DNA from: Candidatus Methylomirabilota bacterium
GTDB lineage: Bacteria > Methylomirabilota > Methylomirabilia > Methylomirabilales > CSP1-5
NCBI GenBank assembly: GCA_023249165.1
Contig: JAHFDE010000014.1
Location: 1-22,294 of the forward strand
Length of the DNA: 22,294 nucleotides
Reading direction: 5' to 3'
The translations under genes were made by a program, and so were the position numbers. How positions within the stretch are numbered: the first letter of the stretch is position 1; every line of letters begins with the position of its first letter. The notes beneath the pieces were generated by a model. The model was not told where the DNA came from. It did no database searches and saw nothing but the letters and a program-made list of their open reading frames with translations. Positions 1-7,405 of the stretch are shown here, one piece after another.

Positions 1-344
1 CCCACCACCGTGACTTCCCGTCCGGGTCCGTAGATCGCCGGATCGAGGAAGCCGTCCATCACGACGATAAAACGCCCTCGGGATTCGTCGGTCTCCTCGG
101 GCCGATCCTGCCTCCCGAGAGGTCGCTCGAGGACCTCTACTTCGGTTCCGCTCGGCTTTGGCGTCACCTGCAGGATCTCCCCGCCCAGGATCATCGTCCG
201 TCCGCGCGACGCCTCCGGCCGCGCCCAGATGTCCGTCAGGGTGAGGGTGCGGTCCGCCCCCGCCTGGAGATCTTCGGGAACGACCGAGGCACACCCCACC
301 AGCGCGAGCGATAGTGTCACACCAAGCGCGGATCGTCTCCCCAT
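1..344 (-). CDS. Slp-family outer-membrane lipoprotein (partial, C-terminus beyond window)
   Basis: This reading frame starts at ATG 344 and runs off the left edge, so about 114 residues are visible. The N-terminus is a short lipoprotein signal with a lipobox (LALVGC), so the mature protein should be lipid-anchored at Cys17. The body resembles the Slp/YeaY family: an ARPEASRGRTMILGGEIL stretch matches the family's 'GxxVxxGGxIxxV' core, and FIVVMDGFLDPAIYGPGR matches its conserved 'G-F-L-D-P-x-x-Y' block. Slp proteins are outer-membrane lipoproteins induced by starvation or stress in enterobacteria; their exact job is unclear. The start lies 11 bp after the permease stop, with a GGCGG-type ribosome site in the gap, so it is probably the last visible gene of the efflux operon. 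The family call is confident; its role here is inferred from the neighbours. Confidence 0.82.
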   Translation of the reverse strand, partial: MGRRSALGVTLSLALVGCASVVPEDLQAGADRTLTLTDIWARPEASRGRTMILGGEILQVTPKPSGTEVEVLERPLGRQDRPEETDESRGRFIVVMDGFLDPAIYGPGREVTVV

Positions 345-355
345 GGTCCGCCCGC

Positions 356-1588
356 CTACTCGTAGCGCAGCGCCTCGATGGGATCGAGGGACGCCGCCTT
401 CCGCGCCGGGTAGTACCCGAAGAAGACGCCGACCACCGTCGAGAAGAGAAAGGCCAGGAGAATCGCCTGGGGCGCGATCAGGGTCTCCCACTGGGCGAGA
501 AATGAGAGAAGGGCCGACCCGCCGACCCCCAGCCCGATCCCGACGATGCCTCCGATCAGGGCCAGCGTCACCGCTTCGATGAGGAATTGCGTCAGGATGT
601 CGCGCTCCCTGGCTCCCACCGCCATGCGAATCCCGATCTCGCGGGTCCGTTCGGTCACAGAGACAAGCATGATGTTCATGATCCCGATGCCTCCGACCAG
701 GAGGGACACGGAGGCGATCGCCCCCAGGAGTAACGACATCGTTCGCGCCGACTCCTCTTGGGCGGCAAAGACCTCGGACAGGTTCCGGACGGTGAAGTCA
801 TCCTCCTGCCCCAGCTGTAGGCGATGCCGCTGCCTGAGCAAGGCCGTGACCTGCTCTACCGCCTCCTCCATCCACTCGGGCCCCTTGGCCCTGACGATGA
901 TCGCCCCGACACTCCGGGCATTGGCCTGGCTCACTCCCAGGACCTTGCGCTTCGCCGTGGACAGGGGGATGACCACGATGTCGTCCTGATCCTGTCCCCA
1001 GGCCGACTGCCCTTTGGCGGCCAGGACTCCAACGACGGTGAAGGGGACCTTCTTGATCCGGATGATCTCGCCGAGCGGATCCGAATCCCCGAAGATATTC
1101 CCGGCCACCGTTTGGCCGAGGAGGACTACTTTGGCCGCCCCGTCCACATCCTGCGACATGATGCCCCGACCGGAGACGACCGGCCACTCCCGCACCACGA
1201 GGTACTCCGGGGTCGCCCCTTGAATGACCGTGGACCAGTTCTGGTTCCCAAAGACCACCTGCGCCGTCCCGCGCATCGTGGGCGCCGCGGCCTCCACGGC
1301 GGCTACCTCCCGGGCAATGGCCGTGGCATCATCCTCGGTCAGGGTGAGGACGCTCCCGCTGCCCAGGCGGATCCCGCCGCTGGTGGTGCTCCCGGAGAGA
1401 ATGATGATGACGTTGGATCCGATGCTCCGGATCTGCTCGGCGATCCGCTCGCGCGCGCCGGCGCCGACCGCCATCATGGCGATCACCGCGCTGACGCCGA
1501 TGATGATCCCGAGCATCGTGAGTGCACTCCGGAGCTTGTTGACCCGCAACGCCCTCAGCGCGATTTGGACGCTGGCCCCGATGTTCAT
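356..1588 (-). CDS. MacB-like ABC transporter permease (FtsX/MacB_PCD family)
   Basis: A 410-residue inner-membrane permease of the MacB/FtsX type, encoded separately from its ATPase. The N-terminal block (IALRALRVNKLRSALTMLG) followed by a membrane helix at about 22-43 is the classic MacB permease start. A periplasmic MacB_PCD domain follows to about residue 280. Three helices sit at the C-terminus (near 285-310, 335-362 and 372-395), with the family motif TERTREIGIRMAVGA between the first two and the usual ending YPARKAASLDPIEALRYE. Such proteins act as mechanotransmission permeases that drive substrates from the periplasm through a MacA-type adaptor and a TolC-like channel. Its ATG overlaps the ATPase stop by 4 bp, so the two are translationally coupled. 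Substrate unknown. No TolC-like gene is seen in the window. Confidence 0.93.
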   Translation of the reverse strand: MNIGASVQIALRALRVNKLRSALTMLGIIIGVSAVIAMMAVGAGARERIAEQIRSIGSNVIIILSGSTTSGGIRLGSGSVLTLTEDDATAIAREVAAVEAAAPTMRGTAQVVFGNQNWSTVIQGATPEYLVVREWPVVSGRGIMSQDVDGAAKVVLLGQTVAGNIFGDSDPLGEIIRIKKVPFTVVGVLAAKGQSAWGQDQDDIVVIPLSTAKRKVLGVSQANARSVGAIIVRAKGPEWMEEAVEQVTALLRQRHRLQLGQEDDFTVRNLSEVFAAQEESARTMSLLLGAIASVSLLVGGIGIMNIMLVSVTERTREIGIRMAVGARERDILTQFLIEAVTLALIGGIVGIGLGVGGSALLSFLAQWETLIAPQAILLAFLFSTVVGVFFGYYPARKAASLDPIEALRYE

Positions 1589-2298
1589 GTCGTCGCCTCC
1601 TGGGGGGGCTGCGCCGCGACGGCCCGATCGGTCAAGAGCAGGCCGTCGCGGAAGGTGAGGATGCGGCGCGCGTATCGCGCCATCTCGTCGTTATGCGTCA
1701 CCAGCACGATAGTCATTCCGCCCCGGTTCAACTTCTGGAAGAGCGTCATGATCTCGGCACTCGTGCGGGTGTCCAGGTTGCCGGTCGGCTCATCCGCCAG
1801 GATCAGGACCGGATCGTTCACCAGGGCGCGCGCGATGGCGACCCGCTGCTGCTCCCCGCCGGAGAGCTGCGCCGGGTGATGATCCGCTCGATCAGCGAGA
1901 CCCACCGCCGCCAGCTTGGCCTGCGCCTTGGGCCGCCGCTCGCCGGGCGGCGTCCCGTTGTACAGGAGGGGAAGCTCCACGTTCTCGAGCGCGTTGACCC
2001 TCGACAGGAGATTAAATCCCTGGAAGACGAACCCGATCTTGCTGTTCCGGATCCTGGCCAGCTCATCGCGGCTGAGCCGCGAGATGTCATGCCCCTCGAG
2101 GAGATACCGCCCCGATGTCGGGGTGTCGAGACACCCCAGGAGGTTCATGAAGGTCGATTTGCCAGAGCCGGAGGGCCCCATGACCGCCACGAACTCTCCC
2201 CGCTGAATGTCCAGGGTGATCCCTCGGAGGGCCTCCACGGCCACCTCACCGATCCGGTAGGTCTTGGCCAATAACTCAACTTGGATAATCGCCGTCAT
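1585..2298 (-). CDS. MacB/LolD-type ABC transporter ATP-binding protein
   Basis: A 237-residue cytoplasmic ATPase that powers the adjacent permease. All nucleotide-binding motifs are intact: Walker A GPSGSGKST (residues 41-49), Q-loop at Gln93, signature LSGGEQQR (145-152), Walker B with the catalytic Glu in LILADEPTGNLD (about 165-176), and an H-loop His in VLVTHNDE. The 'PTGNLD' block and overall length are typical of the MacB/LolD/FtsE branch. The ATG is preceded by a weak GAGAGA ribosome site. The gene ends in an ATGA overlap with the permease. It is separated from the upstream adaptor gene by 107 bp of short tandem repeats. A LolCDE-type lipoprotein transporter is less likely because a MacA-type adaptor is encoded directly upstream. 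Confidence 0.95.
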   Translation of the reverse strand: MTAIIQVELLAKTYRIGEVAVEALRGITLDIQRGEFVAVMGPSGSGKSTFMNLLGCLDTPTSGRYLLEGHDISRLSRDELARIRNSKIGFVFQGFNLLSRVNALENVELPLLYNGTPPGERRPKAQAKLAAVGLADRADHHPAQLSGGEQQRVAIARALVNDPVLILADEPTGNLDTRTSAEIMTLFQKLNRGGMTIVLVTHNDEMARYARRILTFRDGLLLTDRAVAAQPPQEATT

Positions 2299-2310
2299 GC
2301 AATGTCTCTC

Positions 2311-2397
2311 GGTTCAGGGTTCATGGTTCATAGTTCATCGTCCGAGGTCCGAGGTCAGCGAAACCCAATGAACCCAACAAACCCTATGAACCCCGGG
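2311..2397. repeat. Intergenic 7-bp and 9-bp tandem repeat cluster with inverted repeats
   Basis: The gap between macA and the ATPase gene is made of short degenerate repeats. Four 7-mers of the form (g/a)GTTCAT run 2311-2338, two GTCCGAG 7-mers plus a variant run 2340-2360, and four 9-mers beginning AACCC run 2362-2397. The first and last blocks are partly complementary: GGTTCATAG (2325-2333) pairs perfectly with CTATGAACC (2384-2392), and GGTTCAT (2318-2324) pairs with ATGAACC (2368-2374). The transcript could therefore form a long interrupted stem between the two cistrons. Function unknown. Confidence 0.75.
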
Positions 2398-2405
2398 ACC
2401 CACCC

Positions 2406-3635
2406 CTAAAATCCAAGAGACCGTCGGCGTTGCTGTGGGAAGGGCCCGCTCCCCTGCTGGGGGCGCCGGGATCCATCCCGTGCGCCCAATCCGACCACGA
2501 CCGACTGCCCCTCTTTCACGTCCCCCTCGAGGACCTCGGTGAAGTATTCGTCGCTCAATCCGAGCTTGACCGCCACCCCGCTGAGCCGCCCATCATCGAG
2601 GATCCAGATCTGTGACGGCCCACGAGTCTTCTCCTGGGCCGCGAGGGGCTCCCCGTCGGGAGAGGGGGGCCTGAACCGCAGCGCCGCGTGGGGAATCTTG
2701 AGGGCGTCCGCCCGCCTGTCCACGAGGATCCTCACGTTCGCGGTCAATCCCGGCTTGAGTTTCAAATCAGGATTGACCACCGCGACCACCACGTTATAGG
2801 TCACCACATTTTGCTGCACGATCGGGGCTTGGCGGATCTGGATCACCTGACCCTTAAACACCTCCCCCGGAAAGGCATCCACGGTGAAGCTTGCCTGCTG
2901 GCCCACCTGAACCCGGCTGATGTCCGCCTCGTCCACGTTGGTATCCACCTGCATCTTGTTGAGGTCCTCGGCGATGAGGAAGAGGATCGGGGCCTGGAGA
3001 GAAGCGGCCACCGTCTGCCCGACATCAACGTTCCTCGCAATCACCACGCCATTGACCGGGGCGTAAATATACGTGCGATCGAGGTCCACCTGAGCCGCTC
3101 GAAGGGCGGCGAGCGCTGCCTCGAGTCGGGCGGCCGCCGAGTCGTAGCTGGCCTGGGCCGAGTCCCGCTCCTCCTGGGAGATCCCTCCCTCCTGAAAGAG
3201 GGCAGCGCGGCTGTCCCGTTTGATCTTGGCATCCTTGACAGCCACCCTGGCATTGTCCACGTCGGCCTTGGCTTGGTTGACCTTGGCCTCGAAAGTATCA
3301 GGGTCGATCCGAGCGATGAGCTGCCCCTTCTCCACCCGAGAGTTGAAGTCGGCGTACAGATTCTTGATCCTCCCAGAGATTTGGCTCCCCACCTGGACGG
3401 TGGTCACGGCGTTCAGCGTTCCGCTGGCCGAGATCGTCGCGACGATCTCCCCGCGCTCGACGGGCGCTGTCCGGTATTTGGGGCTCTTCTCTGAGCGGAG
3501 CCAGGCCACGCCCCCGACCCCGATGAAAAGGGCGAGGAGGACAAGGATGCCGATAATCCTCCCCCTGGGCCGCCCCATAATGGTCATCACCGCCTCTCGG
3601 ATGCCTGGACTCTTATCGGACCCTCGAGCTTTCAC
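2406..3635 (-). CDS. macA: MacA-like periplasmic adaptor (membrane fusion protein)
   Basis: A 409-residue adaptor of the HlyD/MacA family, which bridges an inner-membrane MacB-type transporter to an outer-membrane channel. An uncleaved membrane anchor lies at about 27-46. The first half of a lipoyl domain follows (VQVGSQISGRIKNLY, VEKGQLIARIDPDTFE), then an alpha-helical coiled-coil hairpin at about 110-190 rich in Ala, Arg and Gln, the second lipoyl half (TYIYAPVNGVVIARNVDVGQTV) and beta-barrel domains. The tail is Gly/Gln/Arg-rich. I kept the GTG start at 3635 because GGAGGGAGGG lies immediately upstream; ATG at 3587 (residue 17) is also possible, with a GAGG-type site. It lies 48 bp downstream of the Spy-like gene on the same strand. 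Confidence 0.92.
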   Translation of the reverse strand: MKARGSDKSPGIREAVMTIMGRPRGRIIGILVLLALFIGVGGVAWLRSEKSPKYRTAPVERGEIVATISASGTLNAVTTVQVGSQISGRIKNLYADFNSRVEKGQLIARIDPDTFEAKVNQAKADVDNARVAVKDAKIKRDSRAALFQEGGISQEERDSAQASYDSAAARLEAALAALRAAQVDLDRTYIYAPVNGVVIARNVDVGQTVAASLQAPILFLIAEDLNKMQVDTNVDEADISRVQVGQQASFTVDAFPGEVFKGQVIQIRQAPIVQQNVVTYNVVVAVVNPDLKLKPGLTANVRILVDRRADALKIPHAALRFRPPSPDGEPLAAQEKTRGPSQIWILDDGRLSGVAVKLGLSDEYFTEVLEGDVKEGQSVVVGLGARDGSRRPQQGSGPFPQQRRRSLGF

Positions 3636-3683
3636 ACCCTCCCTCCGGTACCCAGCTTCCTGTGCAGGAATCAGCGCAAGACC

Positions 3684-4070
3684 CTACCGTTCGCCCCGTT
3701 GCTCTCTCTCCGCGTCCCACGCTTTGAGGAAGGCCTCAAACCGGGGCTGCTGGTCGGGAGTCAGCATGGCCCGGATCCGTCCCCTAGCCCGCTCCTTGAT
3801 CTCGGTCACCTGGGGCGCGATCGTCTTTCTGACCTCCGCGAACTCACCCCGGGTATCGTCCAGGATCCGATCAAGCTCCTTCCGCTGATCAGAGGTCAGT
3901 TGCACGTCCCGGGTCAGCAGGGAGACATACCGCTCCCGATCGAAACGCCCCCCTCGTCCTTCGGCCGATGCTCCATACGACCGCTCATAGAGGCGGAGCC
4001 CCATAGCCCCGGCGGCCAGTCCCAGGGTAAAGACCAACGTGTAGATGATGACGTGGACTCGTCCCCTCAT
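3684..4070 (-). CDS. Spy/CpxP-like periplasmic protein (LTxxQ family)
   Basis: A 128-residue protein with an N-terminal signal or anchor segment (about 7-25) followed by an all-helical body. Two copies of the hallmark LTxxQ motif are visible, LTSDQ and LTPDQ, separated by a long charged helix. This is the pattern of Spy, CpxP and zinc-resistance-associated periplasmic proteins. Family members act as ATP-independent chaperones or stress and metal sensors. Its ATG overlaps the stop of the anti-sigma gene by 4 bp, so it is co-translated with the sigma/anti-sigma pair. I infer that it contributes to envelope-stress sensing or protection, perhaps by interacting with the anti-sigma factor; no direct evidence for that contact is visible. 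Confidence 0.85.
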   Translation of the reverse strand: MRGRVHVIIYTLVFTLGLAAGAMGLRLYERSYGASAEGRGGRFDRERYVSLLTRDVQLTSDQRKELDRILDDTRGEFAEVRKTIAPQVTEIKERARGRIRAMLTPDQQPRFEAFLKAWDAEREQRGER

Positions 4071-4522
4071 GGCGTCCGTTTCTCCTCCTCGAGGATCGAT
4101 GCCAGGATCTGATCATGGGTCGGCCGGGGAATCCCCAGGAACGAGAAGGCCTCGGAGCCACCCGCCGGAGAGTCCAGGAAGGACAGGACCGGCGAAGGAG
4201 GAGGCGGGGAGAGGAGATAGGCTCCGCTCGCCAGCATCAACGTCAGGCTGGCCAGGGTCGGGACGAGGAGCCTGATCCCGAATCGCGGGGCGACGGGTGA
4301 ATCCGTGGCCTCACCGATCCGGGCTCGAAGCCGAGCCATAAAATAGGGGGATGGCTCGTCGCCAGCCGTCACAACCTCGAGCAGCAGCCGGGTCAGGCGC
4401 CGGGTCCGAGCGACCGCCGCGCAGTCCGGACACGCGCGGAGATGCAGGGCAAGGGCGTCGGCCTCATCAAATGCGAGGGCCGTCCGCCGGTCGAGCGCCT
4501 CTTTCGCTTCGCGGCACTTCAT
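4067..4522 (-). CDS. Anti-sigma factor with zinc-finger (zf-HC2) domain
   Basis: A 151-residue membrane-bound anti-sigma factor. The N-terminal cytoplasmic domain carries the HxxxCxxC zinc motif of the ZAS family: His27, Cys31 and Cys34, with Cys3 as the likely fourth ligand. A single membrane helix at about 83-104 follows, then a short Pro-rich periplasmic tail. I start at ATG 4522, not at the longer upstream in-frame ATG 4618: 4522 has an excellent ribosome site (GGGAGGGAAGG) and forms a 4-bp ATGA overlap with the sigma stop, whereas the longer frame would lie inside the sigma gene. It should bind and silence the sigma factor encoded just upstream until an envelope signal releases it. The signal and any regulating protease are not visible. 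Confidence 0.9.
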   Translation of the reverse strand: MKCREAKEALDRRTALAFDEADALALHLRACPDCAAVARTRRLTRLLLEVVTAGDEPSPYFMARLRARIGEATDSPVAPRFGIRLLVPTLASLTLMLASGAYLLSPPPPSPVLSFLDSPAGGSEAFSFLGIPRPTHDQILASILEEEKRTP

Positions 4523-5127
4523 CCTTCCCTCCCGCCCGGATGACTCTCTTTGCCAAGAAGCTTGCGCAAAGCGCGCCGGGCCCGGAACAGGCGGAGGCGC
4601 ACTGCCACCTCTGAGCATCCGAGAACTTTCGCCACTTCCTTTGTTTCCATGCCCTCTCGCTCCTTCAATAGGAGGACAGCCCGATCCTGCGGGGCCAGCT
4701 GGCCCAACAGCTTTTCCGCCAGGTCTCGGAGGAAGAGGCGATCGATATCACCAAGGGCCCTTTCATCCCGCGCCAACCTATCGAGCACTGTCGTCTCTTC
4801 CGGACCCAGCTCGGAAAACGATCGCTCCTGCCGCCAGCGAAGACGGCGGAGGTGATCGTAGCACAGATTGACCGCAATCCGGGCCAGCCACGGGCCCACA
4901 GACGAACCCTGCTGGACTTGCCCCAACGATCGATAGGCCCGGAGGAATGCCTCCTGCCCGATATCCTCCACCTCGGCGCCCGGTACCATCCCCCGAATAA
5001 CGCGAAACACCAACCGACTATACCGGTGAACCAGCACTGCAAAGGCCTGCTGCTCCCCTGCCAGGGTCCGACGGACCAAATCTTGATCTGACGTCTGCCC
5101 CCCCACATCGGGGTGCCCCTCGTCCAT
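4519..5127 (-). CDS. ECF-type RNA polymerase sigma factor (RpoE-like)
   Basis: A 202-residue group IV sigma factor. Region 2 spans about 28-95 and includes the conserved DIGQEAFLRAYRSL core-binding helix (from Asp55) and WLARIAVNLCYDHLRR. Region 4 spans about 134-190 with a helix-turn-helix in ETKEVAKVLGCSEVAVRLRLFRARR. It directs RNA polymerase to extracytoplasmic stress promoters. It begins an overlapping run with its anti-sigma factor and the Spy-like gene, then the MacAB-like genes. A match to the ECF promoter pattern lies 18-43 bp upstream of its start, which suggests autoregulation. The ribosome site is weak (GAGG close to the ATG). An out-of-frame ATG lies just upstream at 5134 and is not used. 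Confidence 0.94.
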   Translation of the reverse strand: MDEGHPDVGGQTSDQDLVRRTLAGEQQAFAVLVHRYSRLVFRVIRGMVPGAEVEDIGQEAFLRAYRSLGQVQQGSSVGPWLARIAVNLCYDHLRRLRWRQERSFSELGPEETTVLDRLARDERALGDIDRLFLRDLAEKLLGQLAPQDRAVLLLKEREGMETKEVAKVLGCSEVAVRLRLFRARRALRKLLGKESHPGGREG

Positions 5128-5144
5128 GCCTCATTACCCTTAAA

Positions 5145-5170
5145 GACGTATCTCTTTCGGTGGATGTTTC
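5145..5170 (-). promoter_or_regulatory. Predicted ECF-sigma promoter upstream of the sigma operon
   Basis: Read on the minus strand, a GAAAC -35 element (5166-5170) is followed by 17 bp and a CGTC -10 element (5145-5148). This is the general ECF pattern (GAAC/GAAAC, about 16-17 bp, CGTC). It lies directly upstream of the ECF sigma gene start at 5127, giving a very short leader. Autoregulation is inferred from position and motif only. Confidence 0.55.
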
Positions 5171-5231
5171 AAGTCGCTGAAAGGAGAGCAGAAGGCGTGT
5201 GTCCGAGGTCGCCTTATCAAGACAGAGGGGG

Positions 5232-7310
5232 CTACGAACCGGCTCCCGGAGGGGTGGGGGTTCCCGGACCGATCCCCCCCGAGGGGAGGACAGGGGCAGG
5301 AGGGGTGACGGGCAGCGTAAAGGTAAAGGTGCTCCCCCGATTCTCTCCCTCACTCTCGACCGAGATCTCCCCACCCTGAAGCTCGACGAGCCGCTTGGCT
5401 AGCGTCAGCCCAAGACCGACGCCCGGGACCCGGCTGGCAACGGCATTCTGGCCTCGGCCAAAGGGATCAAAGATCCGCTGCCGATCCTCCGGCCGAATCC
5501 CGATCCCGTTATCCCTCACGGAGACGGCCAGGGTGCCCGGGTCTCGGAGACGCGCGGCCACGACGACCTCGCCTCGGTCGGCGGTGAACTTGAGCGCATT
5601 GGAGACCAAGTTCAGGAGGATCTGCCGAAACTGATGCAGGTCACCCCGCATCGGGGGAAGCCGCGGTTCGCCCTCGACCGAGAATGTGATCCCCTTGTTC
5701 TCCGCCTGGGGGGCCATCAGGGCACTCACCTCCTCGAGGACGGCGAGGGGGCTGAACTCCTCCGCGAAGAACGTTCTCCGACCCACATCGTCCTGGGCGA
5801 GTTCCAGCAGGTCATTGGCCAATTTCAGGATGTGCTGCGCGCTGCCGTAGATGTTCTGCATGTACTGTTGCTGACGCGTCGACAGGGGACCGACCCGCTT
5901 GTCCTGGAGGAGCTCGGCGTACCCCAGAATCCCCGTGAGCGGCGTCCGCACTTCCTGGGACAGCTGAGAGAGGAATTTGTTTTTCTGGTTATTGGCCTCG
6001 AGGAGCTGCTGGTTCGTCTGGAGGAGTTGATCGTGGAGCTGGGCGCTTTCCAGGGCCGTGGCCGCATGATTCGCGATGGCGGAGAGGAGGGCAAGATCTG
6101 CCTCCCCGAACGGCGTCCGGTCGGTCCGATTGATCAGTTGAATCACCCCGAGGACCCTCTCCGCGGTCTTCACGGGCACGCAGAGCACGGACCGGGTCTC
6201 AGCACCGATTAGGGCATCGACCCGGGCAGAAAACATCGGGTGCTTCCTGACATCGGGGATGACGAGCGCCTCTCCGGTCGAGGCCACCCAGCCGGTGATC
6301 CCCTCCTCCGCCGCGACGCGCAGCCCCTGAAGCAATTCCCGCCGCTCCCCCAGGACCACCGCAAAGGTGAGCTCCCCGGTCTCCTCCTTGAGGAGCAGTG
6401 AGCCGGCCTCGACCTTCATCAGCTCCACCACCTGCTCCATCACCAACCGCAGGAGGAGGGGGAAATCGAGCGTCGATGTAAAGGCGGCCGTCACCTGGTT
6501 CAGCGCGCTCATCTCCTGGATCCGCTGGTGCACGTGGCTGATGTCCTGGAGGATCATGACGCCGCCCGCCGGCCTGTTTTCCTCGGTTAAACCGGTCATC
6601 GTCACCTTCAGGACCCGGCCACCGTATCGGAACTCGAACTCTTCGCGCCCGCCGGACTGCTCCATCCGCCGAATCGCCGCCGGGATGGGGTCACCGAACA
6701 CGGACGCGATGGGGACGGCGACGAGCGCTGTCTCTGATCGCCCGAGCAACCGGACGCCGGCTGGATTGACATAGACAACCTGATGGGCCTCGTTGAACTC
6801 GATGACCGCCTCTCCCAGCGCGGCCAGCAAGGTGTCGAGGTGTCGCTTGATCGAGAGGAGCTCGCGCGCGATGACGCGGGGTCGCACGTCCTTGAGCCCC
6901 ACCATGACCGGGGGCCCCGCGTCCACGTCCGCCCTCTCCAGGCGCTGGACGATATCCAGAATGTCCACCACCATGGCATCCATGCGGCGCTTGGCGACAT
7001 AGGCCTTCGCCCCCATCTCCTGCAGCTCCTGGGCGCTGGGAAGGCCCTCGGCGATGGTCGCGGTCAGCACGACGACGGGGATGTGCGAAAGCTGGGGATC
7101 CTGCGACACGTGGCGGCAGAGTTGGCGCCCATCCATCACGGGCATGATGAGGTCCGTGACGATGAGATCCGGCGGATGGCGCCGGGCTTGCTCCAGCGCC
7201 TCGAGGCCGTTCCGGGCCTTGGAGACGATAAAGCCCGCTTCCCCCAGCGCGTCGCCCACGCCGGCGAGGATGATCTCGTCGTTATCGACGATCAGGATTT
7301 CCTTGGACAC
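5232..7310 (-). CDS. REC-PAS-GAF hybrid sensor kinase homologue with Gln at the phosphoacceptor His
   Basis: A 692-residue soluble sensor with no membrane helices. Domain order is a receiver (1-120; acidic pocket DNDE, phosphoacceptor Asp53, Thr83, Lys107), PAS (about 150-260), GAF (about 285-430), HisKA (about 440-510) and HATPase_c (about 545-670, with N-box NLVSNALKFT, DNGIGI and GVGLGL intact). The H-box reads SQEVRTP where SHELRTP is expected: codon CAG at 5955-5957 gives Gln452 in place of the phosphorylated His. The ATP site looks functional, but normal autophosphorylation should not occur. I chose GTG 7310 because GGGGGAG precedes it and the REC fold begins at once; the longer ATG frame (7406) runs into the repeat cluster. 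A sigma70-like promoter lies upstream. It ends 104 bp before the sigma gene, so a regulatory link is plausible but unproven. Confidence 0.9.
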   Translation of the reverse strand: MSKEILIVDNDEIILAGVGDALGEAGFIVSKARNGLEALEQARRHPPDLIVTDLIMPVMDGRQLCRHVSQDPQLSHIPVVVLTATIAEGLPSAQELQEMGAKAYVAKRRMDAMVVDILDIVQRLERADVDAGPPVMVGLKDVRPRVIARELLSIKRHLDTLLAALGEAVIEFNEAHQVVYVNPAGVRLLGRSETALVAVPIASVFGDPIPAAIRRMEQSGGREEFEFRYGGRVLKVTMTGLTEENRPAGGVMILQDISHVHQRIQEMSALNQVTAAFTSTLDFPLLLRLVMEQVVELMKVEAGSLLLKEETGELTFAVVLGERRELLQGLRVAAEEGITGWVASTGEALVIPDVRKHPMFSARVDALIGAETRSVLCVPVKTAERVLGVIQLINRTDRTPFGEADLALLSAIANHAATALESAQLHDQLLQTNQQLLEANNQKNKFLSQLSQEVRTPLTGILGYAELLQDKRVGPLSTRQQQYMQNIYGSAQHILKLANDLLELAQDDVGRRTFFAEEFSPLAVLEEVSALMAPQAENKGITFSVEGEPRLPPMRGDLHQFRQILLNLVSNALKFTADRGEVVVAARLRDPGTLAVSVRDNGIGIRPEDRQRIFDPFGRGQNAVASRVPGVGLGLTLAKRLVELQGGEISVESEGENRGSTFTFTLPVTPPAPVLPSGGIGPGTPTPPGAGS

Positions 7311-7346
7311 GCGCTCCCCCACGCCTACTCTAGCAACGCGTATGCC

Positions 7347-7376
7347 AATATACGGGATTCCCCCCGCCTTTGACAA
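7347..7376 (-). promoter_or_regulatory. Predicted sigma70-type promoter for the sensor kinase gene
   Basis: On the minus strand, TTGTCA (7371-7376) is followed by an 18-bp spacer and TATATT (7347-7352). These are 5 of 6 matches to each of the -35 and -10 consensus boxes. Transcription would start near 7340, about 30 bp before the GTG start of the kinase gene. The AT-rich box stands out in GC-rich surroundings. Confidence 0.55.
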
Positions 7377-7405
7377 GCCTCTCTTACACGCGCACATCCG
7401 CTGCA

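Noticed and set aside
824..1879. 351-residue plus-strand open frame opposite the permease and ATPase genes
   Set aside because: It is the antisense shadow of two clearly recognisable ABC genes; its Arg/Pro/Gly-rich peptide has no domain.
4523..4618. N-terminal extension of the anti-sigma factor from ATG 4618
   Set aside because: It lies within the sigma gene, adds a Pro-rich non-family stretch before the zinc-finger start, and ATG 4522 has the better ribosome site and an ATGA overlap.
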